Assembly (NCBI GenBank): GCA_947507965.1
Contig: CANNQU010000007.1
Location: 16,236-80,235, forward strand
From: Bacteroidota bacterium
GTDB taxonomy: Bacteria > Bacteroidota > Bacteroidia > UKL13-3
Reading direction: 5' to 3'
DNA: 64,000 nucleotides
In this document: positions 33,584-43,800 of the stretch, piece by piece
Numbering within the stretch: the first letter of the stretch is position 1
Layout: every line of letters begins with the position of its first letter
Notes under the pieces: generated by a model
Database searches by the model: none
Told to the model about the DNA's origin: nothing
The model's input: only the letters and a program-made list of their open reading frames with translations
Made by a program: the position numbers and the translations under genes

Positions 33584-35953
33584 TTAAAATTTATAATTTA
33601 AGCTCAGTGCAGGAACCATAAAAGGGATAAAGCTTGTATAATAGGCTTTATAGGCACTTCCATTTTGATCAATAGCGGCACCCGATGGATTGGAGGCGAA
33701 CAGCACATTATAAAAAGAAAGATCATAACTAAATTGCCCACCCGAAGTACTTTTAACTTTTTTACTAAAGGAAAAATCGAGACGTTTGGTGCTCGGCAAT
33801 CGCACATTATTTCGACCGGTGTACTCGTAAACCACGTTACCATCGACATCAAAATACTTCCCAGTAGCGAGTGTAAAAGGCTGTCCGGTAGCAATTACAT
33901 AGGTAAAAGCCATCGTCCATTTCTTCCCCGGATTAAATAAAACAACCAACGTTAAATCATGTCGACGATCAAAATCAGAAGGGAAATAGGTATTGAAGTT
34001 CACCGTAGGGTATTTTTGCATCGATTTAGATAGTGTATAACCAATCCATCCACTCCATCGGTCATCGAATTTTTTCTGTAATAATAATTCCAATCCAAAA
34101 CTATGCGAGATGCCTTGTTCCACATTTAACTCCCAGTTACTAAGCGATACATTAAAAATATCGGCACTCGACTTCATTACGTTTACATTTTTCGAATATT
34201 TATAGTATGCTTCTGCAATAAATTCAAAGCCATTCTTTAAACTGTGACTCGAAGAGAACACCACTTGCTGTGACGACTGCGGCTTGATATTTCTTGTTGA
34301 TGGGGCCCAATAGTCGAGTGGTAATCCAGTATTGTAAATCACAATGCGTTGTAGATATTGATGAACCATGGCATACGATGCTTTCATCGTCCATCGTTTA
34401 TTGATAACATACCTTGCCGATACCCTTGGCTCCAGGTATGGAAACAAAGCACTGTCAACAAATAAGGAGGTCAACCGTAAACCATAATTCACCTTCAAAT
34501 TCTTCTTTAATACCACTTCATCTTCCATATAAAAAGCTAATTCGTTGCTTCTTATTTCTCTTGAAGGGTTGAGGGTAGTATCGAACGGCACATATCCCGT
34601 TTGATAAAACTTTAAATTTATAGTGCTGGGTGTAAATTTATGATTGATATAATTAACGCCAAATTTTAGATTGTGTTTGGCATTGGGTACATGCTCAAAA
34701 TCGGCTTTAGCCCCAACATCGCGAATTCCGTTATACAATAAAAAATCTAACCCATACCCTTCCTGTTGCCCACTAGAATAGGTTGAAATATCTTCTAAGT
34801 TTAAATATATTTTCGTTTTAAACCCCGTATAATCCACCATAAAATTAGCAAACGTTTTATCATTAAAAACATGATTCCACCTTATGGTACCAAGCGTATT
34901 CCCCCATTTCAGACCGGTAGTAATCGATGTTTCCTCAGTAAAGTTAGGGTCATGGAATGTTTCCTTAGAGGAGATGTGTAAATTATCCAACCCATTATAG
35001 AAACTAAAAAACACTTTATCGTTTTGCGAAATCCGATGGCTTAATTTAAAGTTTATGTCATAAAAATAATAGCCCAAATTGGTTTGTGATGTATCGTTAT
35101 TAAATGCTTTAAAAAAAGGCTGTATTAACTTATCGAGGTAGGTTCTACGCACGGAAACCATAAACGTCGTGTTGCCTGTTTTACTCAATGGCCCTTCCAG
35201 CATCATTCGAGCCGACACCGTACCTAACGAAAAGGAGCCAGAAAATTTTTTCGAATTTCCTTCCTTCATACGAATATCCAATACACTCGACAATCGTTCG
35301 CCAAAACGTGCCGGAAACCCTCCCTTGTAAAATGAAACATAGTTTATCGCGTCGGTATTAAACACCGAAAAGAAATTAAAGGTATGAGATACATTATATA
35401 ATGGTGCGCCATCGAGTAAAATCAAATTCTGATCATTGCCGCCACCTCTTACATACAGTCCGGTTCCTGCCTCACTACCCTTTTGCACCCCCGGTTGAAG
35501 CTGAATTACTTTAATCACATCGGGCTCACCTAAAATAGTGGGGATACGTTTAATACGCGCCGTACTTAACTCAATGCGGCTTACTTGAGGATTGTCGAGC
35601 GTTTCACTTTTTCGCTCGGCTACGATTTCTACTTGTTCTATTTCATTGTTTACAGAAAGTGCCACATTGAGTATAACCGAAGGCAATAACTTAATTTTAA
35701 ATGCTTGTGTTTTATAACCTATATAAGAAAAAAACAGATCAACACTGTCTTTCTTGCTTGTAAATGTTAAAGTATAGTAACCATAATTATTGGTCACCCC
35801 TCCTATTTTCTTGTCGAATGAATACACGCTGACGCCAATTAGCGCCTCCCCAGTCTTCACATCGGTAACATATCCACTCACTGTATAATCGGACTTACCG
35901 AGGAAGGCGGACAGTAAAAATAGCAGCGAAAAAAATAGTCGTTTAAAACTCAT
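33584..35953 (-). CDS. TonB-dependent outer membrane receptor with CarboxypepD_reg-like N-terminus
   Basis: A 789-residue outer membrane transporter that imports a ligand using TonB energy. Seen: signal peptide (about 1-22), carboxypeptidase-regulatory-like beta domain (about 23-105; GYVTDVKTGEALIGVSV), plug domain (about 120-230, with VRGGGNDQNLILLDGAPLYN), then a 22-strand-type barrel ending LSLNYKF with a C-terminal Phe. It leads an operon with a DUF4249 lipoprotein and a BetR-like regulator. No FecR/sigma-factor pair is nearby, so control may come from the HTH protein. A one-mismatch -7 (CATATTTG, 35971-35978) lies upstream. Ligand not inferable; these receptors are often for peptides or unknown nutrients. 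Confidence 0.9.
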   Translation of the reverse strand: MSFKRLFFSLLFLLSAFLGKSDYTVSGYVTDVKTGEALIGVSVYSFDKKIGGVTNNYGYYTLTFTSKKDSVDLFFSYIGYKTQAFKIKLLPSVILNVALSVNNEIEQVEIVAERKSETLDNPQVSRIELSTARIKRIPTILGEPDVIKVIQLQPGVQKGSEAGTGLYVRGGGNDQNLILLDGAPLYNVSHTFNFFSVFNTDAINYVSFYKGGFPARFGERLSSVLDIRMKEGNSKKFSGSFSLGTVSARMMLEGPLSKTGNTTFMVSVRRTYLDKLIQPFFKAFNNDTSQTNLGYYFYDINFKLSHRISQNDKVFFSFYNGLDNLHISSKETFHDPNFTEETSITTGLKWGNTLGTIRWNHVFNDKTFANFMVDYTGFKTKIYLNLEDISTYSSGQQEGYGLDFLLYNGIRDVGAKADFEHVPNAKHNLKFGVNYINHKFTPSTINLKFYQTGYVPFDTTLNPSREIRSNELAFYMEDEVVLKKNLKVNYGLRLTSLFVDSALFPYLEPRVSARYVINKRWTMKASYAMVHQYLQRIVIYNTGLPLDYWAPSTRNIKPQSSQQVVFSSSHSLKNGFEFIAEAYYKYSKNVNVMKSSADIFNVSLSNWELNVEQGISHSFGLELLLQKKFDDRWSGWIGYTLSKSMQKYPTVNFNTYFPSDFDRRHDLTLVVLFNPGKKWTMAFTYVIATGQPFTLATGKYFDVDGNVVYEYTGRNNVRLPSTKRLDFSFSKKVKSTSGGQFSYDLSFYNVLFASNPSGAAIDQNGSAYKAYYTSFIPFMVPALSLNYKF

Positions 35954-36045
35954 TGTTGTGCAAGATAATACAAATATGAAAATATAGTATTCGGGAATAA
36001 CAAATTATACATCTAAAAAAGAGAATATGCGGGGAAGAGAGAAAC

Positions 36046-36070
36046 AAAAAAGAGGGCCTAAGCCCTCTTT
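36046..36070 (-). terminator. Rho-independent terminator of glutamine synthetase III gene
   Basis: On the minus strand AAAGAGGGC, a 4-nt loop (TTAG), GCCCTCTTT and then further T residues (six in a row in total). A 9-bp perfect stem plus U-tract is a classic intrinsic terminator for the minus-strand gene ending at 36281, or for a small RNA starting near 36117. Confidence 0.75.
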
Positions 36071-36117
36071 AATGAATAAAAACTTATGAAAAAAACAGTG
36101 TTAAGCTTGCGCTTAAC
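36046..36117 (-). ncRNA. Candidate small RNA, about 70 nt (or tandem terminators)
   Basis: The minus strand shows TATTTTTG (36129-36122), then after a few bases hairpin GTTAAGC-GCAA-GCTTAAC (36117-36100; GNRA-type loop), a seven-T single strand, and the terminator hairpin with U-tract. This is the layout of a short stand-alone RNA. Equally possible: both hairpins simply end the glutamine synthetase transcript, and the -7 match belongs to the TonB receptor leader. No -33 at ideal spacing. Confidence 0.25.
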
Positions 36118-36280
36118 AAAACAAAAATAGGTATTATTTTTGTTTTTAAAAAAAATAAAACGTAAAATATATTCTACACTTTAAAAACCAGCACGTTACA
36201 ATTCATAAACCAACGATGCAATCAAACGTTTAGATCCGAATGGAAACAGAGCGAATAATACACTGGAGACACAAACAAGC

Positions 36281-38455
36281 TTATCTTATAAAGAGCATCT
36301 CCCGGTATTTCGGCAATTGCCAGTAACTATCGGCAACCATAAACTCCAGTTTGTCAACCTCATCCCTGATAATATCAAAATGAGGTTTCACTTTCTCGCA
36401 ATAGGCAATCGCCTTTTTATAAGAGTCGATCATTTTATTCGCTTTTATTCGTTCACCTATCATTTTATCGACCTGTGTTTTTATGATGGTTACCCGGTCG
36501 TTAATTTCATTGATTATTGCCATTTGAGATGTCATTTTCGATTTGGAAATCCCAATTGCCTTCATTCCAACCACGCTGTCGATTAAAACTTTCTGATAAA
36601 GTAATGCCGCGGGAATAATGGTGCTATAGGCCATTTCACCCATCACACGGGCCTCAATTTGCACTTTTTTGATGTACGTTTCAAGCATTATATCATGACG
36701 TGCATGAAGTTCCCTTTTATTGAATACCTTATTTTCAATAAACATCTTCTCCGATTTTAAGCTAATATAAGCCTCCAAAGCCTGAGGAGTGGTCTTTATA
36801 TTACTTAATCCTCTTCTTGAGGCTTCCTTTACCCATTCGTCGCCATACCCGTTGCCTTCAAAAATGATATTCTTTGCTTTTTTAACATATCGTCTTAAGG
36901 TTTCCATAATGGCTTCCTCTTTTAACTTCCCATTTTTAATGAGCAAATCGACTTCTAACTTAAATTGCTTTAGTGTCTCCGCCACAATCGTATTTAAAAC
37001 CGTCATTGCATTTGCCGAATTGGCACTTGAACCAACGGCTCTGAATTCGAATTTATTTCCGGTAAAAGCAAAAGGCGACGTCCTGTTCCGATCGGTATTA
37101 TCCAATAATATTTCAGGGATTTTATCAATTTTTATGGTACCTACGCTACGAGCTCCGCTATTGGGCTTATTTTTCTCGATATCATTTAAAACGTTATGTA
37201 ACTGCGTTCCAACAAACACACTCATAATGGCTGGTGGTGCTTCGTTAGCTCCCAAACGAAAGTCGTTTCCGGCGCTGGCAATACTTGCACGAAGTAAATC
37301 GGCATTGTCGTTGACGGCTTTTATAACATTAATAAAAATGGTAAGAAACAATAAATTACTTTGTGGCGTTGCTCCCGGCGATAATAAATTAACGCCCGTA
37401 TTCGTAATCAAACTCCAATTATTGTGTTTGCCACTACCATTAATTCCCGCAAATGGCTTTTCATGGAGAAGCACTTTCAACTTATGCTTGCGGCTAATTT
37501 TCTCCATCAGATCCATCAATAATTGATTGTGATCGACGGCTAAATTTATTTCCTCAAACATCGGTGCACACTCATACTGTGAGGGAGCCACTTCATTATG
37601 CCTTGTTTTAAGCGGGATACCTAATTTCATGGCTTCATTTTCAAAATCAACCATAAAACTATGCACTCGTTCAGGAATAGCTCCGAAATAGTGGTCTTCT
37701 AATTGCTGTCCTTTCGCCGGAGCAGCTCCAAAGAGCGTTCTGCCACAAATCATTAAGTCGGGACGCGCGTTATAAAACGCCTCATCAATTAAGAAATATT
37801 CCTGCTCAATGCCAAGAGAGCTCCACGTTTTAGTGATTTTTTTATCGAAATACTGACAAACGGCAACTGTTGCTTTATCTACCGCGTTCAAGGCTTTCAA
37901 TAACGGTGTTTTATAGTCTAGCGCTTCCCCGGTATAGGATACAAATACGGTTGGAATACACAAGGTATTGCCACTTTCATATTCCATAATAAATGCTGGT
38001 GAGGAAGGATCCCAGGCAGTATAGCCTCTAGCTTCAAAGGTATTTCGTATGCCGCCACTTGGAAAAGAAGAGGCATCAGGCTCTTGTTGAACGAGTGCCT
38101 TCCCGGTAAATATCTCGATGGCGTCACCATTTTCATCCGGTTCAAAAAAAGCATCATGCTTTTCGGCAGTCGTTCCGGTGAGTGGCTGAAACCAATGGGT
38201 ATAATGGGTTACATTTTTACTTAAAGCCCATTGTTTCATGCCTTCTGCAACAGCATCTGCTAGTTTTCGATCAATTGGTGAGGCATGATCAACCGCACTT
38301 TTGATTGCATTAAATGCTTCCGCAGTACAAAATTGTTTTATTGCCGCATGATTAAAAACATTCGAAGCAAAATATTCGGTAACCTTACGTTGGGGGAATG
38401 CAATAGGAACAGTTCCTCTACTTTGAATGGTTGAAATAATGGTTGAACGTGACAT
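36281..38455 (-). CDS. glnN: Glutamine synthetase type III
   Basis: A 724-residue type III glutamine synthetase (dodecameric, cytosolic), forming glutamine from glutamate, ammonia and ATP. Seen: N-terminal type III-specific region (VTEYFASNVFN), the catalytic core with GIEQEYFLID, RHNEVAPSQYE, the NGSGKHNNWS substrate loop (about residue 360) and FRAVGSSANSA, and the long C-terminal helical region of the type III family. Length (about 720-730) is normal. Start: the longer frame from 38539 adds 28 residues with no homology in family N-termini and covers the -7 element; ATG 38455 (MSRSTII) is chosen. The transcript probably ends at the hairpin 36049-36070. Divergent from a GT4 gene. Confidence 0.93.
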   Translation of the reverse strand: MSRSTIISTIQSRGTVPIAFPQRKVTEYFASNVFNHAAIKQFCTAEAFNAIKSAVDHASPIDRKLADAVAEGMKQWALSKNVTHYTHWFQPLTGTTAEKHDAFFEPDENGDAIEIFTGKALVQQEPDASSFPSGGIRNTFEARGYTAWDPSSPAFIMEYESGNTLCIPTVFVSYTGEALDYKTPLLKALNAVDKATVAVCQYFDKKITKTWSSLGIEQEYFLIDEAFYNARPDLMICGRTLFGAAPAKGQQLEDHYFGAIPERVHSFMVDFENEAMKLGIPLKTRHNEVAPSQYECAPMFEEINLAVDHNQLLMDLMEKISRKHKLKVLLHEKPFAGINGSGKHNNWSLITNTGVNLLSPGATPQSNLLFLTIFINVIKAVNDNADLLRASIASAGNDFRLGANEAPPAIMSVFVGTQLHNVLNDIEKNKPNSGARSVGTIKIDKIPEILLDNTDRNRTSPFAFTGNKFEFRAVGSSANSANAMTVLNTIVAETLKQFKLEVDLLIKNGKLKEEAIMETLRRYVKKAKNIIFEGNGYGDEWVKEASRRGLSNIKTTPQALEAYISLKSEKMFIENKVFNKRELHARHDIMLETYIKKVQIEARVMGEMAYSTIIPAALLYQKVLIDSVVGMKAIGISKSKMTSQMAIINEINDRVTIIKTQVDKMIGERIKANKMIDSYKKAIAYCEKVKPHFDIIRDEVDKLEFMVADSYWQLPKYREMLFIR

Positions 38456-38492
38456 GAAGGATAGGGATAAATTGAATTGTTTTAAAGAAGCA

Positions 38493-38500
38493 CAAAAATA
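38493..38500 (-). promoter_or_regulatory. -7 element (TATTTTTG) of the glutamine synthetase III gene
   Basis: The minus strand reads TATTTTTG. The predicted start near 38488 gives a leader of about 33 nt before ATG 38455. It lies inside the open-frame extension, which therefore cannot be the coding start. A plus-strand TATATTTG (38506-38513) lies almost back to back. Confidence 0.55.
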
Positions 38501-38505
38501 TTTTT

Positions 38506-38513
38506 TATATTTG
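38506..38513 (+). promoter_or_regulatory. -7 element (TATATTTG) facing the GT4 gene
   Basis: TATATTTG matches TAnnTTTG on the plus strand, 5 bp from the divergent -7 of the glutamine synthetase gene. Predicted start about 38519; the GT4 leader would be about 75 nt to ATG 38594, or 33 nt to ATG 38552. The two polymerases would compete, so expression of the two genes may be linked. Confidence 0.4.
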
Positions 38514-38593
38514 GAATACGATACTTTTAAAATCAACATTCACCATGGTTTATGTGGAAAAACTTTGAAACCACTAATATTGCGCACCGAAGT

Positions 38594-39694
38594 ATGCTTA
38601 AAATTTGCCACATAACATCAAAACATACCCCTTTTGATACAAGAATCTTTTTAAAAGAATGTACGGCCTTAAAGGCGCAATACAATGTGGTATTGATTGC
38701 CGCCAATGCAAAAAATGAAACCATAAACGACATAGAGATTATTGGATTTAAATATCGTAAAGGACAGTCCGTAAGAAATCACTATCGTATTTTCAGAAAA
38801 GCAATAAAACAAAAAGCCGCTGTTTATCATATTCACGATGCCGAATTGCTCCCATTGGCCATGCTGTTAAAACGATTAGGTAATAAAATAATATATGATG
38901 TACATGAAAATTACCGGGAAACGCTTAAAGAACACAACTATTCACTAATTACCCAAACGATTTTCTCGTACTTCGATCATTGGGTTGCAAGGCATGGCGC
39001 TCTAATTTTAGCAGAAAGAAGTTATATACCCATTTATCAACAGCGAGCGAAGAGTCTTTGTGTGGTCGAAAATTTTTGTGAAATTAATGCACTTCAACCT
39101 TTTGAAAATACCCATCGAACCGAATGCCGTAATCTGGTTTATATCGGAACCATCCACTCCCATCGAGGAGCCTTGGTGATGCTTGAAGTATTGAATTTAT
39201 TACGATTAAGGGGAATGGATATAAGACTTGATTTAATAGGAAGTATTTCAGAAAAAAACCTGATGGAGAAGCTAGAGAATCTTCCCTATTACTCAAAAAT
39301 AAAAGACGATGTAACTTGGTATGGACCATTAAATTTATCCGACAGTTATCGGATAGCTCAACAGAGTTTTGCCGGCCTCTGCTTACTCGATGGAGTAGCC
39401 AATCATACGGAGAGTTATCCAACCAAACTTTTTGAATACCTTGCCGTTGGATTGCCTGTTATTGCGTCGAATTGGAGCTTGTACCGCTCGGTTGTAGAAC
39501 GCCATAACGTTGGCATTTGTGTAGCTTATAACGACTCCAACGCGATAGCCGATGCCATTGAAACGATTTTTACCAACAAGGAATTACAGAAACAATTCTC
39601 ATTAAACGGACCTAAAATAGTCGCTAAAAATTATAATTGGAATACGGAGGAAAGAATTTTACTAGACTTTTACAAAACGATTATTGGCGTATAA
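38594..39694 (+). CDS. GT4 family glycosyltransferase
   Basis: A 366-residue glycosyltransferase (GT-B fold) of the GT4 family, transferring a sugar from a nucleotide-sugar donor, probably in surface glycan synthesis. Seen: N-terminal KICHITSKHTPFDTRIFLKE block, acceptor-domain YDVHENY, then the donor-binding region with IGTIHSHRGA and the E-x7-E-like KLFEYLAVGLPVIAS block (about residues 278-292). Start: the frame opens at 38552 with 14 more residues, but family N-termini begin at about MLKICHIT, so ATG 38594 is preferred. Converges on pyrB with 19 bp between stops. Acceptor sugar not inferable. Confidence 0.83.
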   Translation: MLKICHITSKHTPFDTRIFLKECTALKAQYNVVLIAANAKNETINDIEIIGFKYRKGQSVRNHYRIFRKAIKQKAAVYHIHDAELLPLAMLLKRLGNKIIYDVHENYRETLKEHNYSLITQTIFSYFDHWVARHGALILAERSYIPIYQQRAKSLCVVENFCEINALQPFENTHRTECRNLVYIGTIHSHRGALVMLEVLNLLRLRGMDIRLDLIGSISEKNLMEKLENLPYYSKIKDDVTWYGPLNLSDSYRIAQQSFAGLCLLDGVANHTESYPTKLFEYLAVGLPVIASNWSLYRSVVERHNVGICVAYNDSNAIADAIETIFTNKELQKQFSLNGPKIVAKNYNWNTEERILLDFYKTIIGV

Positions 39695-39713
39695 TCTTCC
39701 CATCAAAAAAAAA

Positions 39714-40655
39714 TCAATTCGCCAATGCCTGATCCTTTTGATTTGCTAACAAATAGAGCACCGCCATACGAATTGCGACTCCATTTTCGACCTGCTGAAG
39801 GATAATACTTTGACTGCTATCGGCTACTTCACTGGTAATCTCCACCCCTCTGTTGATAGGACCGGGATGAAGAATAATAATTTCTTTGGAAAGACTTTGA
39901 AGTGTTTTTAAATCGAGGCCAAACATCAAACTATACTCTCTTAAACTAGGGAAAAATTTGATGTCTTGACGTTCGAGCTGAATGCGTAACATATTGGCTA
40001 CATCACACCAATCAAGTGCTTTTTTTAGGTTATGCTCTACCTTCACTCCTAGGCTATGATAATACTTTGGGATTAGCGTCGTAGGGCCGCAAACCATCAC
40101 TTCTGCCCCCAGTTTTTGCAAACAAAACACGTTGCTTAAAGCCACGCGAGAATGGAGTATGTCGCCTACGATAACCACCCGTTTTCCTTTAAGCCCTCCT
40201 ATTCTTTCACGAATAGAAAAAGCATCGAGCAAAGCCTGGGTTGGATGTTCGTGGGTTCCATCACCGGCATTGATGATATTGGCATCGATATGCCGTGATA
40301 AAAAAACCCCTGCACCCGGCATCGGATGGCGCATCACCACCATATCTACCTTCATACTTAAAATATTATTCACGGTGTCAATTAAGGTCTCCCCTTTGGA
40401 CACGCTGCTTCCGGAGGCCGAAAAATTAACGACATCGGCACTGAGCCGTTTCTCGGCAAGTTCAAAGGATAGCTTCGTGCGGGTTGAATTTTCGAAAAAT
40501 AAATTTGCAATGGTTACATCACGCAAGGAAGGCACCTTCTTAATTTTTCGATTAATAACCTGTTTGAAATTGTCGGCCGTGGTAAAAATTAAATTAATAT
40601 CTTCGGTACTGATATATTTAATTCCGAGTAAGTGTTTTACACTAAGTTGAGACAT
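39714..40655 (-). CDS. pyrB: Aspartate carbamoyltransferase catalytic subunit
   Basis: A 313-residue enzyme joining carbamoyl phosphate and aspartate, the second step of pyrimidine synthesis. Seen: carbamoyl-phosphate motif FFENSTRTKLSFE (about residue 53), VMRHP, GDGTHEHPTQALLDAF (about 131-146) and the aspartate-binding LHPGPINRG (about 262). No regulatory subunit (PyrI) gene is adjacent, as in other catalytic-only aspartate transcarbamylases. A TATTTTCG -7 element precedes the start. Converges on the GT4 gene. Confidence 0.95.
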   Translation of the reverse strand: MSQLSVKHLLGIKYISTEDINLIFTTADNFKQVINRKIKKVPSLRDVTIANLFFENSTRTKLSFELAEKRLSADVVNFSASGSSVSKGETLIDTVNNILSMKVDMVVMRHPMPGAGVFLSRHIDANIINAGDGTHEHPTQALLDAFSIRERIGGLKGKRVVIVGDILHSRVALSNVFCLQKLGAEVMVCGPTTLIPKYYHSLGVKVEHNLKKALDWCDVANMLRIQLERQDIKFFPSLREYSLMFGLDLKTLQSLSKEIIILHPGPINRGVEITSEVADSSQSIILQQVENGVAIRMAVLYLLANQKDQALAN

Positions 40656-40680
40656 TGATTCTGAATGGTTATTCAGGAAG

Positions 40681-40688
40681 CGAAAATA
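40681..40688 (-). promoter_or_regulatory. -7 element (TATTTTCG) of pyrB
   Basis: The minus strand reads TATTTTCG, one base from TAnnTTTG and the same TTCG variant as htpG and the gene at 57627. The predicted start near 40676 gives a leader of about 20 nt before ATG 40655. No -33 match. Confidence 0.4.
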
Positions 40689-40804
40689 CGAATATTTTTG
40701 AGATTTAACATAGATCCATCAGAGATGGGTTCAAAAGTAGGAATAACGTGCATGACATGGTTGTTAACAGCATGAAAACGGCTTCATATCTTTCCTTCTC
40801 ATCA

Positions 40805-43800
40805 TTATCCTTTGATAAATTTGGTGGTAAAATAGTTGCCATCAAGGGTAACCTTTAACACATAAACCCCAGGGGCTAATGAGGAAATATTTATTCGCTG
40901 TGTATATCTTGTTTTCATCATTAGCTGTCCGATGGAATTATAAATTTGGATCTCATTTAGTTGCATACCCGACGTCAAGATAATATTTAATTCAGCAAAT
41001 GCTGGATTTGGGTAAACCTGCAAAGGAACATCCTTGTATATATCCGAAATTGACGTATTGTTTTGAACAATTTCAACGGTATGATTCCCTGCAGGCAACG
41101 TTGCGGTGGAAAGTAAAACTCCATTATTATCGGTAGCTGTAGTTGCAACAATTGCGCCATCTACTTTAACAAAGTAATTCCCTGCCACTAAATCCAGGGC
41201 AAAAATGCCAACCGTTCTGCCCCCCTTAACCTGATGAAAGACGTGATCGTACTTTCCGGTGTCGGCGTCGGCAGAAAAGAAATAAAGGGTATCATTCCAA
41301 TCGGAACCAATAGAAATATTATTTTGTATTGAAATTCCGCCGGCAACCAAATTATTGGTGGAATCACCAACGTCAATGGTATGCAAAAACACCATCGTGT
41401 CGGTAATCGTGGTTGGTTTCACCTCTATTCTCCAACTACCCGGACTGTAAAAAGAGGTGTCGGGATTACTAAGGGGTGGGTAGTTTACCCCATTTACCCA
41501 ATATTCGTAACCGCTTCCTCCAATTCGTGTCGTAGCCGCATTTGACGGAAGCAACGTTCTAATGGCTATTTTACCGTTTTTATTTGATGCCAAATAATCT
41601 TTACCGTTAAAGGTTTCGATATGTCCTGAAACCTTGGTATTAATAATGCTTCCGTTTACCGTAGGCTTATTAACAAAATGAGCAACCCATTTAATGTCGC
41701 GCTGTTTTGTGCTTCTATTTTTCAGATGAACATGGTCGAGTACGATAACACGATTAGGCTTTACATAGAGTACTCTTCTTCTAAAGAAATCGAGTTTGGT
41801 AGAATCATAGGAACGTTGTGCATCCGCTATATTATATTCATAACTAGTTCCTGAAGCATATTTTATCCATTGTCCTCTTTGATTCACGGGCTGGAAAATA
41901 TCATTATAGTTCATTAGTGCATTGGATTCTATTTGCCCGCCATCATTAGATGCCGCTTGTCCGAAATTGGAATAAATTTCTGTAGAATCAAATACACAAA
42001 TCGTGTTATGAGCAATGCTTCTCTGGTAATAATTTAAATAATGTGTTCCTCCATACGTATCGTAATATCCAGCATCAATAAGTAGCGGCGCATTTTTAAA
42101 TACGGTAAATGAATTATTGTCGCGATGTTCGTGTGCTGCTCGCTTGCTGGGCGAATTAACAAACGTAATCATCGTGGCATCTGTTTTCCAAGAGGAGCGA
42201 CTTACGGACAACCCAACTTTATCGGTCCACCAATTCAAAGGAGAATTGGGCATAGAAACCGTTGCCATCGTAAAATCTTTGTAAAGCAATTTCGCGAACT
42301 TATGATTCGTGTTGGGTGTGTAGGCCGGTTGCGACCAATACTGTGACAACCATAAACTCCTTGGGTCATTGAAAATACGGGCATGCAGATACATCACCCG
42401 ATCGCCTGACAACCCAGTTTCTCCATCTCCGAAATGAATGGTTTTGTTATTGGGTTGCATGAAATACACATATTGATTTATACTATTCTGAACCCAAGGT
42501 AAATCGGTATAGAAGTTCTTATCGGTACCAACACGCATATTCTCAAAAAGCTGAAATTGATCCACCAGCGACCACATCGCATAAGCGGCACCCCAGTTCC
42601 ATCCTCCATCATCATCGCGATAATAAGCCCAGCATGGAATAAACCGGTTTATTAATTTGTCATAAACGGTTTGATACCATTGCATAACGGTATCTTTTTG
42701 AGATGCCGTTAATCCTGATGCATTATATAAAGTTAAGGTGTTTTGATTACAAAAAATAGTATTCCACGTGTTGTGACTCGATACATAACTATTACCGGCA
42801 CTCGATAAAATATAGGTATTCATAAATTCACGGTTCATCTTGTATAAACTTAAGGACAGTTGATCTCTAAGACTTCCGGGTAAATTATCATAACACCAAT
42901 CCAATAAGATATCGCCGGCATCGCTCATCTGGCGCAATAAATTTTCCTTTTCATACCAATCCATGGTAGCAAAATTGGAGGTATCGATACAGGAGATAAC
43001 TTGTTTTGCAAGAAACCTGCAGCGTTTGAGCGCCAAAGGATCATTGGTGAGCTTATAAATAAAAACGGTATAGTACGCTTCGGCACTTGACCATTGTGAT
43101 GACCAATCCCACGTCCAGAGCATAGAATCGGAACCCAGAAGATACAATTGAGGATCGTTTATCCACCAATTTTGGTAGGCATATAAAAAATCGTTATAGG
43201 TATTTTGGCAGTCGCCCGGAATCGTAATATTATTTTGAAGCCACGTAATCCTTGCTGAGCCTGCATAAATGCGCGGACGGCCGGTATGTATTGCCGGATA
43301 TACCATCGCTGGTGGGTTTGCCGAAAAGGTGAGGGAGAAAAGATTGATCAACCCAATATCACCATTTCCTACATCGCGCATGGCAAACTTCCACCAACCA
43401 TTCGCATTCTGTCCGTTATTAAAAAGGTTCAGTGATTTCAATGGAATCCATGTTCCTGTAAAGGGAGGGTAACCATCACTTAAATACCCATTGACTCCAT
43501 TTTGTGCGATGCAGGTTGCGGTGAAGTTATCACGAGCGTCACCCACCCGGTTCGCAATGATGATGGTATCACCTTGGGGAGAGATGAGTCGTAAAATCAA
43601 ATCACGGTCAAAGGTGTGTTTAATATTAAAACACACCCCCGCTAAGCCATAGGTTGAACTCAACGAGGTGGCTAATCCGGATACAAAAACCGAATCATAG
43701 ACCTCGGGCGCTGGCGCATCTGGAATGTTAATAATAAGGTTGGAAGTAAATGTTTGTGCAAAGTTCGTTAAAGAGAAAAGCAAAACTAAAACAGAAAGGA

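Larger units (their letters stand above)
35954..36280. other. 327-bp intergenic region with two hairpins
   Basis: Between the TonB receptor start and the glutamine synthetase stop. It contains a strong terminator hairpin (36049-36070), a second hairpin (36100-36117), a minus-strand -7 match (36122-36129) and a 14-codon plus-strand ORF (36086-36130, MKKTVLSLRLTKQK). The rest is AT-rich, without a recognisable gene. Confidence 0.8.

Noticed and set aside
36789..37526. Long plus-strand open frame inside the glutamine synthetase gene (245 codons)
   Set aside because: It is antisense to a clearly coding, conserved gene and has no recognisable protein features.
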